Of a DNA stretch of 64,000 nucleotides, positions 13,971 through 28,606 are shown in pieces (the stretch's first letter is position 1; each line of letters begins with the position of its first letter). The DNA is from Litomosoides sigmodontis. Taxonomy: Eukaryota; Nematoda; Chromadorea; Rhabditida; Onchocercidae. The translations under genes and the position numbers were made by a program. Below the pieces are notes generated by a model, which saw only the letters and a list, made by a program, of their open reading frames with translations, was not told where the DNA came from and ran no database searches. The stretch covers positions 7,293,738-7,357,737 of the forward strand of contig OY718808.1 of the NCBI GenBank assembly GCA_963070105.1, in the 5' to 3' direction.

Positions 13971-14989
13971 AGCACACACACACACATATATATATATAAT
14001 GTATATTGGAATCGATTATTCCATTCAATGTAGTATTTTGAAATGAAAATTTGCTAATTTTTCTTTTATGGTAACAGAAGAAGGAGGATGGAGCGCAAGA
14101 GGACAATGAAATGGCAAATCCTTTTTTGATTAAAAATTGTAAAAATGATTGAAAAGGACGGCAATTGAATTCATCCATCGAAGTGAGAAGGATGGATGAA
14201 GAGGAAATGAATGGATCAATTCGTCCCAAAAAAAAAAAAAAAAAAAGTTTTCTTAATTGGAGAAAGTGATAGCGAACAAACAAAGTAAAATGCCGCTCCC
14301 CCAATGCTTCCTCATCGTTCGTTCACTATCGCTTGCTTCACCTCTCCCTCCGCACCCGCTCTTCCCCGCTGTGTTCCTTTTCAAATCATTTAACAATTGT
14401 TGTTTCGACTACGTGCTTTTTTTGTTGACGAAAAAATTTTAAATTATGGAAAAACAAGAGATAATGTCGATTTGCGTAAATTATAATTTTATTAAGAAAT
14501 TTTTTAATTTTTTTCAGAGTTATTGCTGCTAAACTGTCAATAATGTATCATGAAGTTACAGGAAGTAGCGAATGAAAAAAGAAAAAAAGATGAAAGGGCG
14601 GAGAAAATTTTACAACAATTTAATTAATAGAAATGATGCTATTGGTGAAAAATGAAATGAATAAGTTATGATATCTTTAATAAGTGATAATTTCGTTTTC
14701 CATGAAGAAAGAATGTTTTGAGATGGAAAATTGTTTACGTAAAATCTAACAATCAATATTTCGACATTTCATTGGTTGTCAATTGTTCGACAAGTTTAAC
14801 CACTGAAGAATTTCAGTTGATCATTTTAACATATCGATGATTTAAATGATTGTAAAAAAAAAGAAGCAAGAGAGAGAGAGAGAGAGAGGGAGAGAAGGTG
14901 GAGGGAAAACAAAAATTCAGGCGGTTTTTTTTAATTAGAATCTTCCTAATATTACACCGCAGGATAGCACCATCGCCTGATATACATTG

Positions 14990-15436
14990 CAGCTTCAATC
15001 TGTGACATTCGATATCGTCTGAATGCTATCAGATACAATGGTGCTTAACTCAGGAATGGAGGCGAATATGTGGTAAGGAGTGAGTCCGCGAACCAGCCTG
15101 ATGCAGTAGCGCTCGGCGTGAAGTCAAATTATATTAGCATAGCTGATCTTTGATGCCAACGTTCAGCGGAGCAATTGGATCAGTGAAGATCGACTGGTTC
15201 GGAACTGTTTTCCCTGAAAGGAGCAATGATCTCATCCATCACACACACGCAGTCCGTCTAGATCGATCTCCTCAAGAATCTGCTCGTTACCGATAGCAAA
15301 TATCAGCACTACCAATATAATTCCTGTCCCACAGGACTGGTAACGTCTAGCTGGTTCGTGACTGTATACCTTACCAAATACATTCTGGTGACATCATGCC
15401 TTTCACTTCTCAGCAAAAAAAAAAAAAAAAAAAAAA
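14990..15436 (+). repeat. Possible retroposed segment with a 22-nt poly-A tail
   Basis: A stretch of visibly higher GC than its surroundings ends in a run of 22 adenines (15415-15436). This is the form of a retroposed RNA (SINE-like or processed pseudogene) inserted in plus orientation. I find no open frame or known family in it and did not locate target-site duplications, so the call is tentative. Confidence 0.3.
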
Positions 15437-18400
15437 GAGAATAAAGACTAAGAACGTGGGGGCATGTGAACCAGTTGGTGTTGCGTAGGATACATCATTC
15501 AACAACCGCTAGAAATTTTGTTGAAATTATCACATCAGTGATAAATGTTACTTTTGTAATACAATATGATCAATATGGTATAAGCTAGAAATATCAAATT
15601 ATTGATTGCTTTATTTTAAACCTCATAAATTGTGCAATAAGCAATAGTTTTTTTTTTTTTGTCAAAAGTAATCCCATCCCAGAAGCTTTGAAATATTTGA
15701 GATGGGTTGAGTTTTTTTCTTTTTTTAAAATGGTTTTCGTTTCTTACTCATGTATTTTTTTTGCAGTTTGTAATTACTAGAAAAATTTATGGATGTTATA
15801 ATTATTGAATAGAATTATTGAAAATATGCATATAATCATCATATACATACATATATGCATGAGCCTGAAAATGTATTACACTTGTAATTCAGAAAATGAT
15901 CAGGAATTTACGTCATATTTCACGTACGTTTCCAGGTTACACCACATATCTTACTACCGAACTTTTCATATTCACGTTTATTCGCTTTAAATATTCCAAG
16001 CTTGCATATTGCTCCTATTGACTGCTTTCCATAATGAAAATTCAGTTGCATAACATATTTTAAGCCTATTTATTAGGTACGCCAATTGATTACCGTTTGA
16101 ATAAAGCAATATATTTGATAGTGAAATTTTTGTATAAATTTCAATTAAAGCTTTCTTCAATTCTATCCTCATTTGACAGCTAATTTCACAACAATAAAAT
16201 TTAATAATTTTTACATTTTCCATTATTTGTCAAAGTTTTTTAGTAAATAAACTTAATCCTTTGAGCATTTCCTCTCCCTCACCCATTTTTTTCAACAATT
16301 TCGATGGCCAGCTCACTTTTTGCTTCGAAATTCTTGTGGCTTGCATATTCCATGCCATCACCTTATTAATGATATTTTCGGCACAAATTTAACATTTCTA
16401 ATTTTTCATCTTTCTTTCGCAAAACAAAAAAATTTAGTAATTAATATTAATGAAATTTACTAATAAAATGCATTAATGGATTTATCAGAATTTTAAAACA
16501 AAAGGAAAGGTTGCATTAGAAAGTTGAAGTGATTTTTTTGAAAGTTTTTCATTTCAAAATTTTAAAAGTTGAAAAAAATTTTTTGTACTATACTTATCAA
16601 TAGACTAATCATTATGACCAATACATCGTATTTTACTAATTTCACTGAAAACGTAAAGGTTGCGAAGAACAACTGATTCTAAAAAATTTTTAAGACTATT
16701 TCAAACGTATCATAACTTTTGTAAAATACACAAATATTTTGTTATTCAAATTTGCACAAATTTAAAATTGAATACGTCCGCATGCAATTTTAAATAGCAA
16801 AATAGCTATGAGGGAATAATTGAATAAAAAAAAATTCAAGTTGTTTAAATGAGCGATTATTGGGTGAAATTTTTAAGGAAAATTTAATGTGAAAGATTTA
16901 GAAGTGGAAATGTGTGTGACTAAAATTAATTTGTGCAATTCAATGAACATGTGCATATTCGTTTGAAAAATGGGAATATAATATGAAATTGTTGTTTGGT
17001 GGACGGATCATTAAACAGTCAAAAATGAATTCATTTAGTAATTGAAAATCGCAATTACCCTCTTTTTCACTTGAAATGCGGCATTTAAGTAGGTGAAGAG
17101 AAAAAGCTAAAAAATTTAGTTCATTTAGCTAGGCGAGAAATGGAAAAAAAACGATTACCGTGAAAAAGATATGCATGTAATCGAAGAGGGAAAGGAGCAA
17201 TGAATTCTGTATTTTGTAATAATTAGCCAATCGAAGTTTTTAAAATATGTAAATTTTTACTTCAATTTCAACTCTAAGCGTAGAAGTACTAGTAGTGGCT
17301 TTAATTTCATTAAAATAAATAACTCATATTTGTAAAGTAAAAAAATGCGTGTTGTATTTGGTTAAGCCAAATTAATGACCACTCAATGACTGCTAAAGCA
17401 AATAGGAATTCCTTGGTAAATTTTGCAACGAAAATTCTTTAGTTTTATAAAATTCCGTGGACAAAATACCTCCACAATCGTTAATTTTACTTCTAGCTTA
17501 TTCACTAATGCAATGCTTGTTAGGATACCAATTTATGCAGTTGGACCTTTAAGCTTAAGCTAAAATATATTACTCTTTCATCCAAATTACCAGCATTTAA
17601 CTGGCAATTATGAGATTTTATTTTTCCAAAACGGAAATTAAATCACATAGCGAGCATTTTTTTATTCCTAAAACTTTTATAGTTTATTTGGAAGATTTAT
17701 CCGCATTCGTCGAAATGAACAATACGTTTTATCTCTCAGCAAAAAAAAAATTTACTGAGCTACGACTAAGTAAATCTCTATAATTTCAAATATATTTCTT
17801 TTATCTTTCTTTTCATTTTTCTGCGAATATTGAAAATTGTGAAATAATTTAAGTTTCTTGTCAAATGGATCATTACCATTTATCACTTTTCGTCTTATTT
17901 TTTTGTTGAAAATGCAAACAATTAATAGTGTAGTGGAGGAAAGCGAGAATTAGAAATGCAAAATTTAATTAAATACAATCATTTCATTTAAATTCTTTAC
18001 TTAGCTGAATCGTGAAAATTGAGAGATTTTCCGATATTTGGCATCGATGACATCATTTTTTTTAAAAAAAAATAGAATATATATAGAATAATATGATCAA
18101 TGATCAGCTAACATAGTCTTTGAAAATATTCCGCTTTGGAAAAGAAATTAAATTTCTTGCAAAAGTTCAGCTAAAAGTTTTTAAAACAAAACATCAAAAT
18201 AATTCTTATTTAACAGCTCATATTCCTAACTCATTTCATTAATTATTCTCAGGATATTTACACTGGTAAATCCAACAAATATCTATTTTAACTTTATGAA
18301 TTATATGTTCAATTCATTTTTCTTTCGTCCTTTTTCCTCTTGATTTTTATTCTTTTACATTTTAAAATTCAAAAATTTTCACACGTGAGGGAAGTGATTG

Positions 18401-21400
18401 GTTAAAATGGCCTGATTAGCACCCGTAAAAATTTTGAATTGAAAGAATCGGAATAAAACTTCGTGTGTTTCTCGGGTCATAGATTACTAGACCAGATGTT
18501 GTAGGGAGGAGAAGATCTTTCTCGAAATTTTTAACGATGGTAATATTTCATCATTCAAATATTAAATTATTGCAATCTGTTCAGGTGCCACATGTGACTG
18601 GTGGAAGAACGAAATTTTTCTCTGAACTATTCACTAAATTTCTCTCTGAAAAGTTGAAAAAAAAATCGAATTTTGAATTTCTGCCTCGCATTTATTGAAA
18701 GTACAAAAATTTCATTGCAATTTTAGTTTTTCAGTACAATTTAGTGGAATTTGCACTACTGATGAAAGCAATAACAATCAGTAGTAATTAAAAATAATAA
18801 CAATGATAATAATTAAAGTGTTAAATCATAAGAAATATTTATTTCCTTTTGAATGATCAATGATGCTTTTTGTTAGCTACGAAATAGAAAATTCAATTTT
18901 AGGTGAAACTTTTCAGTTATTCGATAAAATGTGATAATCGAAAAGGAGGAATGGAGGCTTTCCATCGTGGAGTAATGGTAGGAAAGTGAACGAGAGAAAG
19001 CATTAGCATTTATAAAATTAAAATAAAAATAACGCGCAAGGAGAAAAGGGAAAATTAGTGAGAAAAAAACAGGAAGCAATTTGATGAATAAATTATTTGC
19101 ATGAAAAAAAGTTCATATTGCACTTTTGCTGATTGAAATTTAAAATTCATGCGAAAAATAACTTTATTGGATGTTCTTCAAGAAAATTTAATTTGAGTGA
19201 AATTTAGAGAAATTTTATTTAACAATGAATGCTTCAAGTGGTGGCAGAAAGTGTTTAAAATTCATTAATCTAAAACTCATTCATTCAGCTAGCACAACGC
19301 AATCGCATAAGCAACTATTATTGCAGTAGTGCGTAGCGTCTATTTTCCGTCAAAATATTGCTGAAAAATTCAAATTTTCAAAAAATTTATTTAATTAATA
19401 ATCGACAAAAGAACTAACTCACAGCATTTATGTTTTTCCGTCGAATATTTTGTCTGTTTTTATACTTTAATTTTTCGATTTGTTTTTTTTTTTGTTGCTT
19501 TTATTTCGGTCAGATCGGTCTTTGTAATGTAACACTGCTCAGCATTTCATTGCCTGTGAAATATTTATTACGTGAGCAGTCAATCTCATCCATTCAAATC
19601 AGGTTCACGTAGTATCAAAGTTCACGTAATCTACGTTTATCACATTGAAACTTTTGGTTATCTTGGAAAAAATTCGGTTTCAATAATTGTGAAAAATTTG
19701 CATATGGGAGCACAAATTTGCAAAGAAAAATTTTTGTGTGTAATTTAAGCAATAAAATGTTCAACGTAACAACAATTTTTTTCGTTTTATCTTCCATTTT
19801 TATTTCTCTTTCTCATCATCTTACTTTTATTGCAATGTTTCCTCACATCATTTTCATCTCTTTCATCTCTTTTCTCCATTTTTAAACTTTTTCTTTATTG
19901 GGATATCTTTTTTGCCGCTTTATACTCTAAGTTTTAGTCATTAAAAAATTGGCAGAAATTGAAATACGATTTAATCGATTAATCGTGATTTTTATCCTTT
20001 CCTTTCCCACTATTATTATTTTTGTTGTTATTATTATTATTAACGACTATTATTATCATTAATTTTATAATTATTATTAATTGTCGCATTCGTCATTAAT
20101 TATTATGGGGTGAGAATAAACGAAAGAAGGAGGAAGGGAAAAGGAATTTGTTTCGCTGAAAGTCAATACGCATCGTTTTGAAGAATGAAAAAAGAGGAGG
20201 AAGAGGTACGACAAATAAATTATCCCATTAAATGGTTTAATGTTCAAAATGTTCGAAAAAGTGAAATTTACAAGCGGAATTTTTAATTGACGTTGTTGTG
20301 GTGCATCCATCCATCCACTGTGCTCTTTTATGCAAAACATCAAAAAGAGGCGAAATAATATTACATAAATCAAATGTGCAAATCATTCGTGCTTTTTCGC
20401 ACAATGAAGTATTGACTTTTGTAAGAGTTCGTTGGTTTAATAAAACTTCGATAATAGTTGAAATTTTTAAATTATGCATAATTCGCGTTTGTAGCATCTA
20501 TTACTGCCTCAAGTATTCTCATTCATCGCTACAGACGTCTAATTTCGCTAATCGTAGTGCTTGCATTCATTGCATGCCATTTTTCTAATTTTTAAATTTT
20601 GATTGCATTGTTTAATTGTAAGTTTAAATTCTGAAATTGATGAATTTATTGTTTCCTGTGATGAAGTTTATTGATGACATCTTGTGATATTGATGAAATT
20701 ATGATTAAATTTAGATTTTAAATTTAGATCAAATTTTGCGAATCTTTTTTCATTTGCGTATTAAGAGCTTTTCAGTTAGCATTAGTGAAATGAAAAGTAG
20801 CACGATGAATGTATTTGGTAATCATTAACTAGGAGTGAAAAAAGAAATATACAAGAAAAATTTTTTAGTTATCTGAAATTGAAATTGTTGAATATCGTTG
20901 TTTTTAGCGGAATCATCAAAAGCAAGGAGCTGTCTCTTACTTTCCTATGAATGAGTTAATTTATTCCCACATTTATTTATTTGTTCGACTTGTGCATATT
21001 CCACGCTTAAAATACATCATTCATGGTATTTTAATTATTTCATTTGACATATTTGAGGTAATCGTCAGTTCTGAAAAGTGTCGCTTTAATTTTTAAACAT
21101 CCAAAATTTACCATTTTTTTCTTCTCGTCCTTTTCTTCATCTCTCTTTATTGACTTAATTAGGACAATTAATAAAACAAGAATCCTAATTGACACGCTTT
21201 CTTCACATTTGACAATTTGTGTCTCATTTCGAACGAGTTATTTTCGAAAAATAATGAAATAAAAAGTATGTGAATTGCAGGAAAAAGTTTAAAAAAATAA
21301 TTTGGAAATATTTTTGGAGAAAACAAAAAACTTCGCCAATTGATTGTCGTTTTGCATTAAAAAAGAAATTTCTTTTTTCTCATGCTAATTTCAATTTTAC

Positions 21401-23516
21401 AAAATTGACAAGAAAGCGCTTTGAAATGAGAGAGTTAAGTGCTATTTCCAGAATGCCTATGAAAGTGTGAAATGAAATGAGTAATTGGATGACAGGATGT
21501 GAAGAATGTATGTCTGAGGATGACATCATCACAATCATCACATATTAATCACTTCTATTGCTTCTGACATTTGACATTTCAAACTATGTTGCTTTTATTT
21601 TAAATTCATTTGGTGCTTATTCTACAGAACTATTACAGCCAACAGCCTTTGCCAAGCGTCTCACTCTCTTTTCACTTTTAATCCAAAAATTAATGCGCAA
21701 GTACAGGGCGCATACTTTTCATCATACATGCCAAATATATTTAAGCATGCAAGCAACACTAACAATTAAGTTTAATAATTTTTTCTTTTTCTTTAAAAAA
21801 AGTTACGTTTTAATCTCAACGTATTGTCGGGTCATTTTTTTTTAAGCAAACAAAAATACATTGTTCAATGCATAAACCTTTCGCTTTTATTTATTTAAAA
21901 AATATTTAAAATCTAATTATTTAATTAATTAGCTGTGTTTTTTCTATTACAAAAAGTATATTTTCCTTTACACTTGTTTGTGTATGAAATATGAATTTTG
22001 TGTGAAATTTCTTAAAATTTTACTATACAACTTTTAGAGATGAATGTTGACCAAATGGATATTGGCAACGTTTACACCAAAGCACTTGTGCAAAAGACTA
22101 TTGTGATATTGAAAGATTAAATTTAAGGGTACAGCTGTTTGACGGTAGCACTAGCGCTTACAGCAAAAGAAGAAGTAAATAGCGTTCGATCGTGCGCTTC
22201 ACCATTTTACTTATTTTTGTAGATAATTTAATGTCTTCTGCCTTTCCTCCATCACTTTCTTCAGCGAGTCACTTACACGTACGCCAATAACGCTTGCATT
22301 TTTTCGCTTCTCTCTTTTGCCGCTTCCTTCATCACTTCAATTTAGTCACTTTGCGATGGAATAACTGCTAGCTGCTTGCTTGTTCATTCCTTCACTTTAA
22401 TTCGATACATTACTAATTCATTGTTAATTATATAAAATTTATAATTCTACCAAATAATCCATTCTTCTATCACTCCATTTTTGATTTTTCATATGTTTTA
22501 TAAAGTAAATTTACATTTTTTTTTTCGCTCGCTTTACTTACTTATTTTCAGCAAATTAATCTATTCGGTTTATTTGTTAATTGGAAAATTGAATTAATTT
22601 CTGTAAATAATAAGCATTTTACGAAAATACATCCCATTTTCCTAATAGAATATAATAAATAAATGCTTTCATCAGTTTAACTTACTTTATCGTTCAATTC
22701 TTAGCTATCACTCACATTTGAAATGCATGAGCAAAATTGATAGACCGACGCGACATTCTGACGTTTTGTTATTTTTTTTCTTAAAAGCAAAAGTTTAAAA
22801 AATTTATTAACTATTAGTAATACCTTTCCTACATCAATAATTGATGTCTTTTCCTTGTATGTACGTGTATGTCTGTGTATGTCTGTGTGTGTGTGTGTGT
22901 GTTTAACAATTTTTGTTATTTTTCCAAATATTTTTCAATTAACATATTTTAAACTAATTTACCATCCATTTTTTCATTCATTTATTTTCCTTTAATGCAA
23001 AGTTTTCCGAGCTAATTTCGCTTGTTTCTTTCTTTTCCATGTAAAAGCAATGTGACAACTCTCGATATATATTTTTTTGCAAAAATTTTGAATTAATATT
23101 TCCAAAAAGGTGTGAACAATTTTTTTCTAAGCACAAATTTATTCAGTCATTTTGGGAATATTCCTTTGCACAACTTTTTTCTTTATTTCCCAAATAGCAA
23201 ATTATCTTCAAATATGCAAAGGATAGGATAATGGGATTTTGGGGAAGAAAATGAGGAAGGAAACAGAGGAATTTGAGGAGGAAAGAGAAGCAAAAATTTG
23301 GAAAAATCTTTAATTCAAGATTTTTCCTTTTTATTTTTTTTTCGAGCGAAAACGAACTTATGGATAAGTGCGAGAGCATCGAATGTTTTTCATCTCTTTC
23401 CCTCCTCCTCTCTCTCTCTCCCTCTTCTCTCCTTCTCCCTCTCTCCTCCTTCCCCCATTTCCTTTTCTTTTTTTGCTTATTCCTAGATCTTTTGAAACTG
23501 CTACATTGTTGTGTTC

Positions 23517-23790
23517 GTGTGTCGTGTATATGTGTGTATGTGTGTGTGTATGTGTGTGTGTATGTGTGTGTGTGTGTATGTGTGTGTGTGTGTATGTGTG
23601 TGTGTGTATGTGTGTGTGTGTATGTGTGTGTGTGTATGTGTGTGTGTGTATGTGTGTGTGTATGTGTGTGTGTATGTGTGTGTGTATGTGTGTGTGTATG
23701 TGTGTGTGTGTGTATGTGTGTGTGTATGTGTGTGTATGTGTGTGTGTGTATGTGTGTGTGTATGTGTGTGTGTGTGTGTGCGTGTGTGCC
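23517..23790. repeat. TG/TATG microsatellite array
   Basis: About 270 nt of (TG)n interrupted at irregular but frequent intervals by TATG. All frames through it give alternating Cys/Val or Met/Cys/Val peptides and are not genes. Confidence 0.95.
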
Positions 23791-25607
23791 TATTCGTTCA
23801 TTTTAAAGTTAATTGAGCTTAAATAATAAAAAAAAACTTTTATTGAATTATCCTTATTTCTGGAAAGGTTTTCATCATACTATGGAAATGCTGCAGCACA
23901 GCACAAGTGGCTTTTTTTTTTAATAAATGGAAGGGAAAAAAGGAGCAGCATCATTGACAAACTCCAGCTGTTTCAATCCCATCTATGCATGGCGTACGAA
24001 ACTTTTCTTTAGTTATAAAATACGTGCAAAAATGGTTTAAATTCATTCGTAGCTCTTTTTTCCTTTTTTAAAAAAATTTCGTTTTTGTTTCCGATTACGG
24101 TATAACTTGGAGAAGTGATAACGGATTGAGAGTAGTGATTAAGATTGGATTAAAAAAAACAGTCATTTGCATTTAAATGGTTTGATTTGCTGCTTACATT
24201 AAAAAAGAACTGTTGCATTTTTACGTGAAAAATTTGATAATATGAATTTTGTAAACATGTAATACTGTGATACTGTTGAATTTTCCCACTCCTTATCGTA
24301 ACAGCGGCTAATTAATTAATTAATTAGTTTTTTTTATCAAAATTGATGATAGTGTGTGGTGGAACAAGAGAAGTGTAATTGTATGATACAATAATGAACT
24401 AAAATATACTTTGCAAAATGGTTAATTTATCTCTCTGAACGCTACGATAGTTTTCGTTTCAAATTTTTAGAAAAAAAAAATGTATTTTTGTTTCTTTTTT
24501 TTCGAAACGAAAATGTATGGAAATTTTTCCAGAGATACATTGAAGTGTTTTTAGTTTTTTGCTTCGAAGAAATCAAAGGCTTATTGCTAATGACAGATTT
24601 GTTTTCCCATAGCAAATAGCACTTTGACGAAAAATTGACATAATTCTGGAACAATTTCACTCTTATTCTCTCTCACACATCTTTGCTTGCCTCTTCTCCA
24701 CTTTGCCACTAATCAATTCTCTCATTTTCGCAATGTAAATTTCGTTTCAAAAGAATTTTTTCTTTTGCCTTTTTTTTTCGAATTTTAAAGAAATTGTTTT
24801 ACTCTTCTCAACTAACTCTTTTGTTCGATAGATATTGAGATTATTGCAGTTAGGCTAGGCTAATTAATTATAATGTGTAATTGTTTGTAGTAAGAAATAA
24901 AACAATCTTTGTCCATTTGTTTCTTAATTGTTAGAATGAAATTTCAATTTAACAAGAGGTACGATGACTTGATCACGTGAAGTGATCAGAATTGAAATTG
25001 AGTTACAATGAAGCGCATTTTTGATTTCGCCTTTTCTACTTTTCTTTTTTGCGCAACGTAAATGTGACCAAATTAGAAATGTGTAAAAAAAAAGAAAAGA
25101 GTTATTATCATTTCGTTGCTTAGCAAAATTGAGTGATTGTGAGTGAGAGAGGGAAAGAGAGAGGGAGAGAAAATGAGAAAAGCAACGAAGAAATTGTGGT
25201 GACAAAGAGGTCAAAGGAATTTGCGCATAAATTGTCAAAAAATTTTCATTAATTTACACAAATGAGTTTAGCTATTGATGATGTGAATTCTGTGATAGCA
25301 ATGATATTAATGATCTTATCAACAAAGGTTATCCATTGAGGAAGTGATAACAATTGATAACGCTTTTGCTTACCTCATTTGTCAATTTAATAATGTAATT
25401 TAATTTTTGTGCATTGCGAACAATTCTTTTTGCATTTTTTTTTTTTGGAAGAAAAATGGCAAATGCAAGGAGAGATGTGATTAGTTGTAGGAAATGGCAG
25501 TTATTAACTAATACAAGAGCGCTAATTACACTATAAACTTTATATTGGTGTTGATAAATTATGCAATAGATCATTTGGCAGTTTAAAATTTGACGGTAGT
25601 AATTTAG

Positions 25608-26613
25608 ATGATGTCGGCTGATTCTCAAACGCTGCCTTGTTCACGTCCGCTAGCTGATCTTCGCATCGAGCAAGCCTATCATTTGGATCAGTTGCGGTCG
25701 AAGCTAACTGGTCTTGATATGCGCGATTTAGTTCCGCAATTGGTTGCACGACAAGTTTTACGCTCACAAGAAATGAGCGAAGTTTATTCAAAGGTATTTG
25801 CATTATACTTTCAACATGCATTTGCAATTCGTTTTCAAACATTTTAAAAGTATTTCAATTCTTGACTGTTACATTAGTAGCACTAATTTCATTCAAATAT
25901 TTGCACATTACAAACAAATTTGAAATAATGGTAAATATAAATTCTAGCAAAAATTACACACTGTTGTAATTTGTTTTTTTTTTTTGTTGCATCAAAACAA
26001 TATTTTCTATTCACCATTTTATGCTTGCTAAGTTTAAATTAAATTTGTTTCAGTTTGTTCAAATAGCAAAACTAAACATTTTCTCAAATTGCTTAGAAGT
26101 TGAAATTTTCTAAAAAAAAGTTTTGCAAACTGATATAATTTATTTTCGCTAATTACAATTACACATGACATTTTTGGCTTTTATCAATCTGGAAATTTGA
26201 ACAATTTGTAGAGAAACTAACAAATTATCATCGTTTCAATTAATGTTGAAGTGATTCTCATGCATTTTATTTATTAAATTCATACTTAAACAGACAATAT
26301 TTACGAATTTCACAGCGTTACATATATGCTCTTTTTCTTTTAGCGAAGTTTGTTTTCAAACTTCTTATTTCTTTAAATGTTAATTTGTGATAACGCTCAA
26401 TGTCAACCGAATTCTATGCCTTTTTTTGTCGTTTCACAATTCTTATCAGTTGGTGCTGTGCAGGAGAAGCGTGAAGATCAAGTTGATAAGCTAATTGAAA
26501 TACTGAAAACGAAGAATCACTGGCTTGGACCACTAATTGACGCGTTGATAAGAAGTGGACAAGCTACGTTAGCAAAGGAACTGCTAGCAATAAGCCGTAC
26601 GAAGAACAATTGA
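25608..26613 (+). CDS. CARD-only protein (CED-3-type CARD)
   Basis: Two exons, 25608-25793 and 26464-26613, joined in phase 0 (TCAAAG|GTATTT ... GTGCAG|GAGAAG), give 111 residues. The spliced protein reads as one caspase-recruitment domain, which mediates homotypic assembly of apoptotic complexes in the cytoplasm. LVARQVLRSQEMSEVY followed by EKREDQVDKLIEILK and LGPLIDALIRSGQATLAKEL parallels the CARD of C. elegans CED-3 (IAKQVL, VREKRREIV, FYDALRSTGHEGLAEVL) and also resembles that of CED-4. The frame stops nine residues after the last helix, with no caspase or NB-ARC domain behind it. Either ATG (25608 or 25611) may be used; an AATTTAG just before could be a cis or SL acceptor. What lies downstream (26614-26900) is A-rich and looks like a 3' UTR. 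Confidence 0.75.
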
Positions 26614-28606
26614 TCTATTTGATTTCCTGATTTTTCACTCTTTATTTAACTTTTTTTTTCCTTTTAAATGATTAAATGCTATGGCAAGCTGCTATCATGT
26701 TATTTCAGACAGCAACCACAAATGAAAATATTGTACTACAAAATTTAAAGATAAAAAAAAAAAGCGAACAGGGCGTTAACTTAAATTTCGCGGTCAAAAG
26801 TATTGCATTGCAAAATCAAAAAAAAAAAAGAAGAAAACGAAAGAAAGAAAAGCGAAAAGAAATTGCACAAAAATCGTTGAAAACATGCGGAAAATGATTG
26901 GATGCGCTAGTTGTCATTTCATTTTTCCTAAAATTAAATGTAAATTTGAAAAATTTTTACACTGCATATTCAGCAACGTGTTGTAATCATCTCCTTATCC
27001 TTTCATTTATTGAGCTGTGTAGTAAGTATCACAGTGATTAGTGCTTAATTGTAGGCTTATGAAAAATCATCTCGTTATGAAAAGAAGAAAGAAAGAGTTT
27101 TTCTTTTGTTTCACAGCTTCACTGATTTGCGAAAGTGTACCAACGTTAATTTTTCGGAAAGTTGACACTGTTTTTCGCCTAAATATTGAGATATTTCAAT
27201 TGGTTTGTGTTTAGTTAGTTCAAAAAATGAATTAATATTTAAGTACGAATTTTTGGAAGCAATTTTCTCCTTTCTTTTTATTACCTCTTTAACTCTCAAA
27301 AAAAATTTGCTGTAAAAATTTAGAAAAAAGGATGTTAGAATTTGTTTCCTGCTTTTTTTTGTGTGTATGACTCATTTGGTGTCGTCTATACATTGACAGA
27401 TTAAAATATTATAAATAAACTGCTGAAGTAAATTTGATAATGCTAAAAGCTTTTTTTTACACTTCAAAGCCTGAAATGAAATTTTATTTTTAAACTTGCG
27501 ACCAATAATATCACTTTGTTATTGTGAGTGCAAAGGTATGAAACGAGTGCTCTTAGTGTAAATGTTTCAAACACATTAAGATTTTAATTATCGATAGATT
27601 AAATTACAAACAACAGTGGACGAAGTAGCTTTTGACAATTTCTTATTCTTTGAAAAAAATTTTTTTTTTGAAAAAAAAGGTATTTTCCACATGTATGAGC
27701 AAAACACACCTTGACAAATGCAATTTGCATCATCTTTAGCACATTTCTTCTCCCTCATCCTTGCTTCTTAGCGATGCGAACAGATGAAAAGTGATCCTAG
27801 GAGGGAAGGTATCAGCTGATATGAAGAAAGAAAAATTTATGCTTCTTATTCATTCAAGAAGTGTTTGAGGAAAGTTTAAATAACCTTCGTAAAGCGTCCA
27901 TTTTTCTCCTATTTCGATATTAATAATTAATATGCATGTTTTTTTTTTTTTTCATTTACTTAGTTCAGTGCTCAGAACGAAAGACGTACAATCGATCGAG
28001 GAGAAGGAACTTCACCGTTCGCTTGATTGTCTCTTTTCATGGGCGCACAGTGTTATTTATTATTTCAATAAAATCCAACTGAATTTGTTATTTCAATAAA
28101 ATCCAATTGAATTTGTTATTTCAATAAAATTCAATTAAAGCAGTGCATACTTGAAATTTACAATAATACGCGTCTGGAAATGGGAAGAGTAGAAAAACTG
28201 ATCGTCATGCTAGTAGAGTGGGAAGTTTCTTAATTCGAAGGAAAACATTATTGTGATGTTGAAATTAAAATTAAAAGAAATTCGTAGAAAAGGATCATTA
28301 GAAATTAAGTCTACGATTTAATTTAATGTAACACGGCGAAACTCAATTAACAACACGTAAAAGTGTACAATCACGATGTGATTGTGAAGAACAAGATTTA
28401 GATTTGGAAAGTAATTCATTTGAGATCATTAAAATTAAAATTTGCCTCATCAAAATTTGTTATGTATCGCTGAGGCTCTTTTTAGATGATGATATCGAAA
28501 ATAGTAAAAAAGTTCTGTTCAAAATACTTTCTTCTCCTTCATAGTAGAGAAGAAAGGAAAATTATTAGATTCCTTTTCCACGAACGGATAAAACCGCTAC
28601 CCTCGA
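26614..28606. other. Intergenic, AT-rich
   Basis: Contains the probable 3' UTR of the CARD gene and low-complexity DNA. No gene seen. A short tandem repeat lies at about 28052-28138. Confidence 0.55.
28052..28138 (+). repeat. Three-copy ~28-bp tandem repeat carrying AATAAA
   Basis: Three near-identical units containing TTATTTCAATAAAATYCAAY run head to tail. Each includes a canonical AATAAA hexamer. One or two substitutions separate the units. Confidence 0.8.

Larger units (their letters stand above)
13548..25607. other. Gene-poor AT-rich region
   Basis: About 12 kb in which I find no convincing gene. It holds a perfect-looking hairpin (13899-13970), a shorter inverted repeat (13805-13860), a GA-run (14870-14890), a poly-A-tailed higher-GC segment (about 14990-15436), short TG runs near 22875-22904 and a large TG/TATG array (23517-23790). 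The long frames inside the TG array are repeat artefacts. Confidence 0.55.

Noticed and set aside
23273..23826. Three long frames of Cys/Val/Met repeats
   Set aside because: Translations of the TG/TATG microsatellite.
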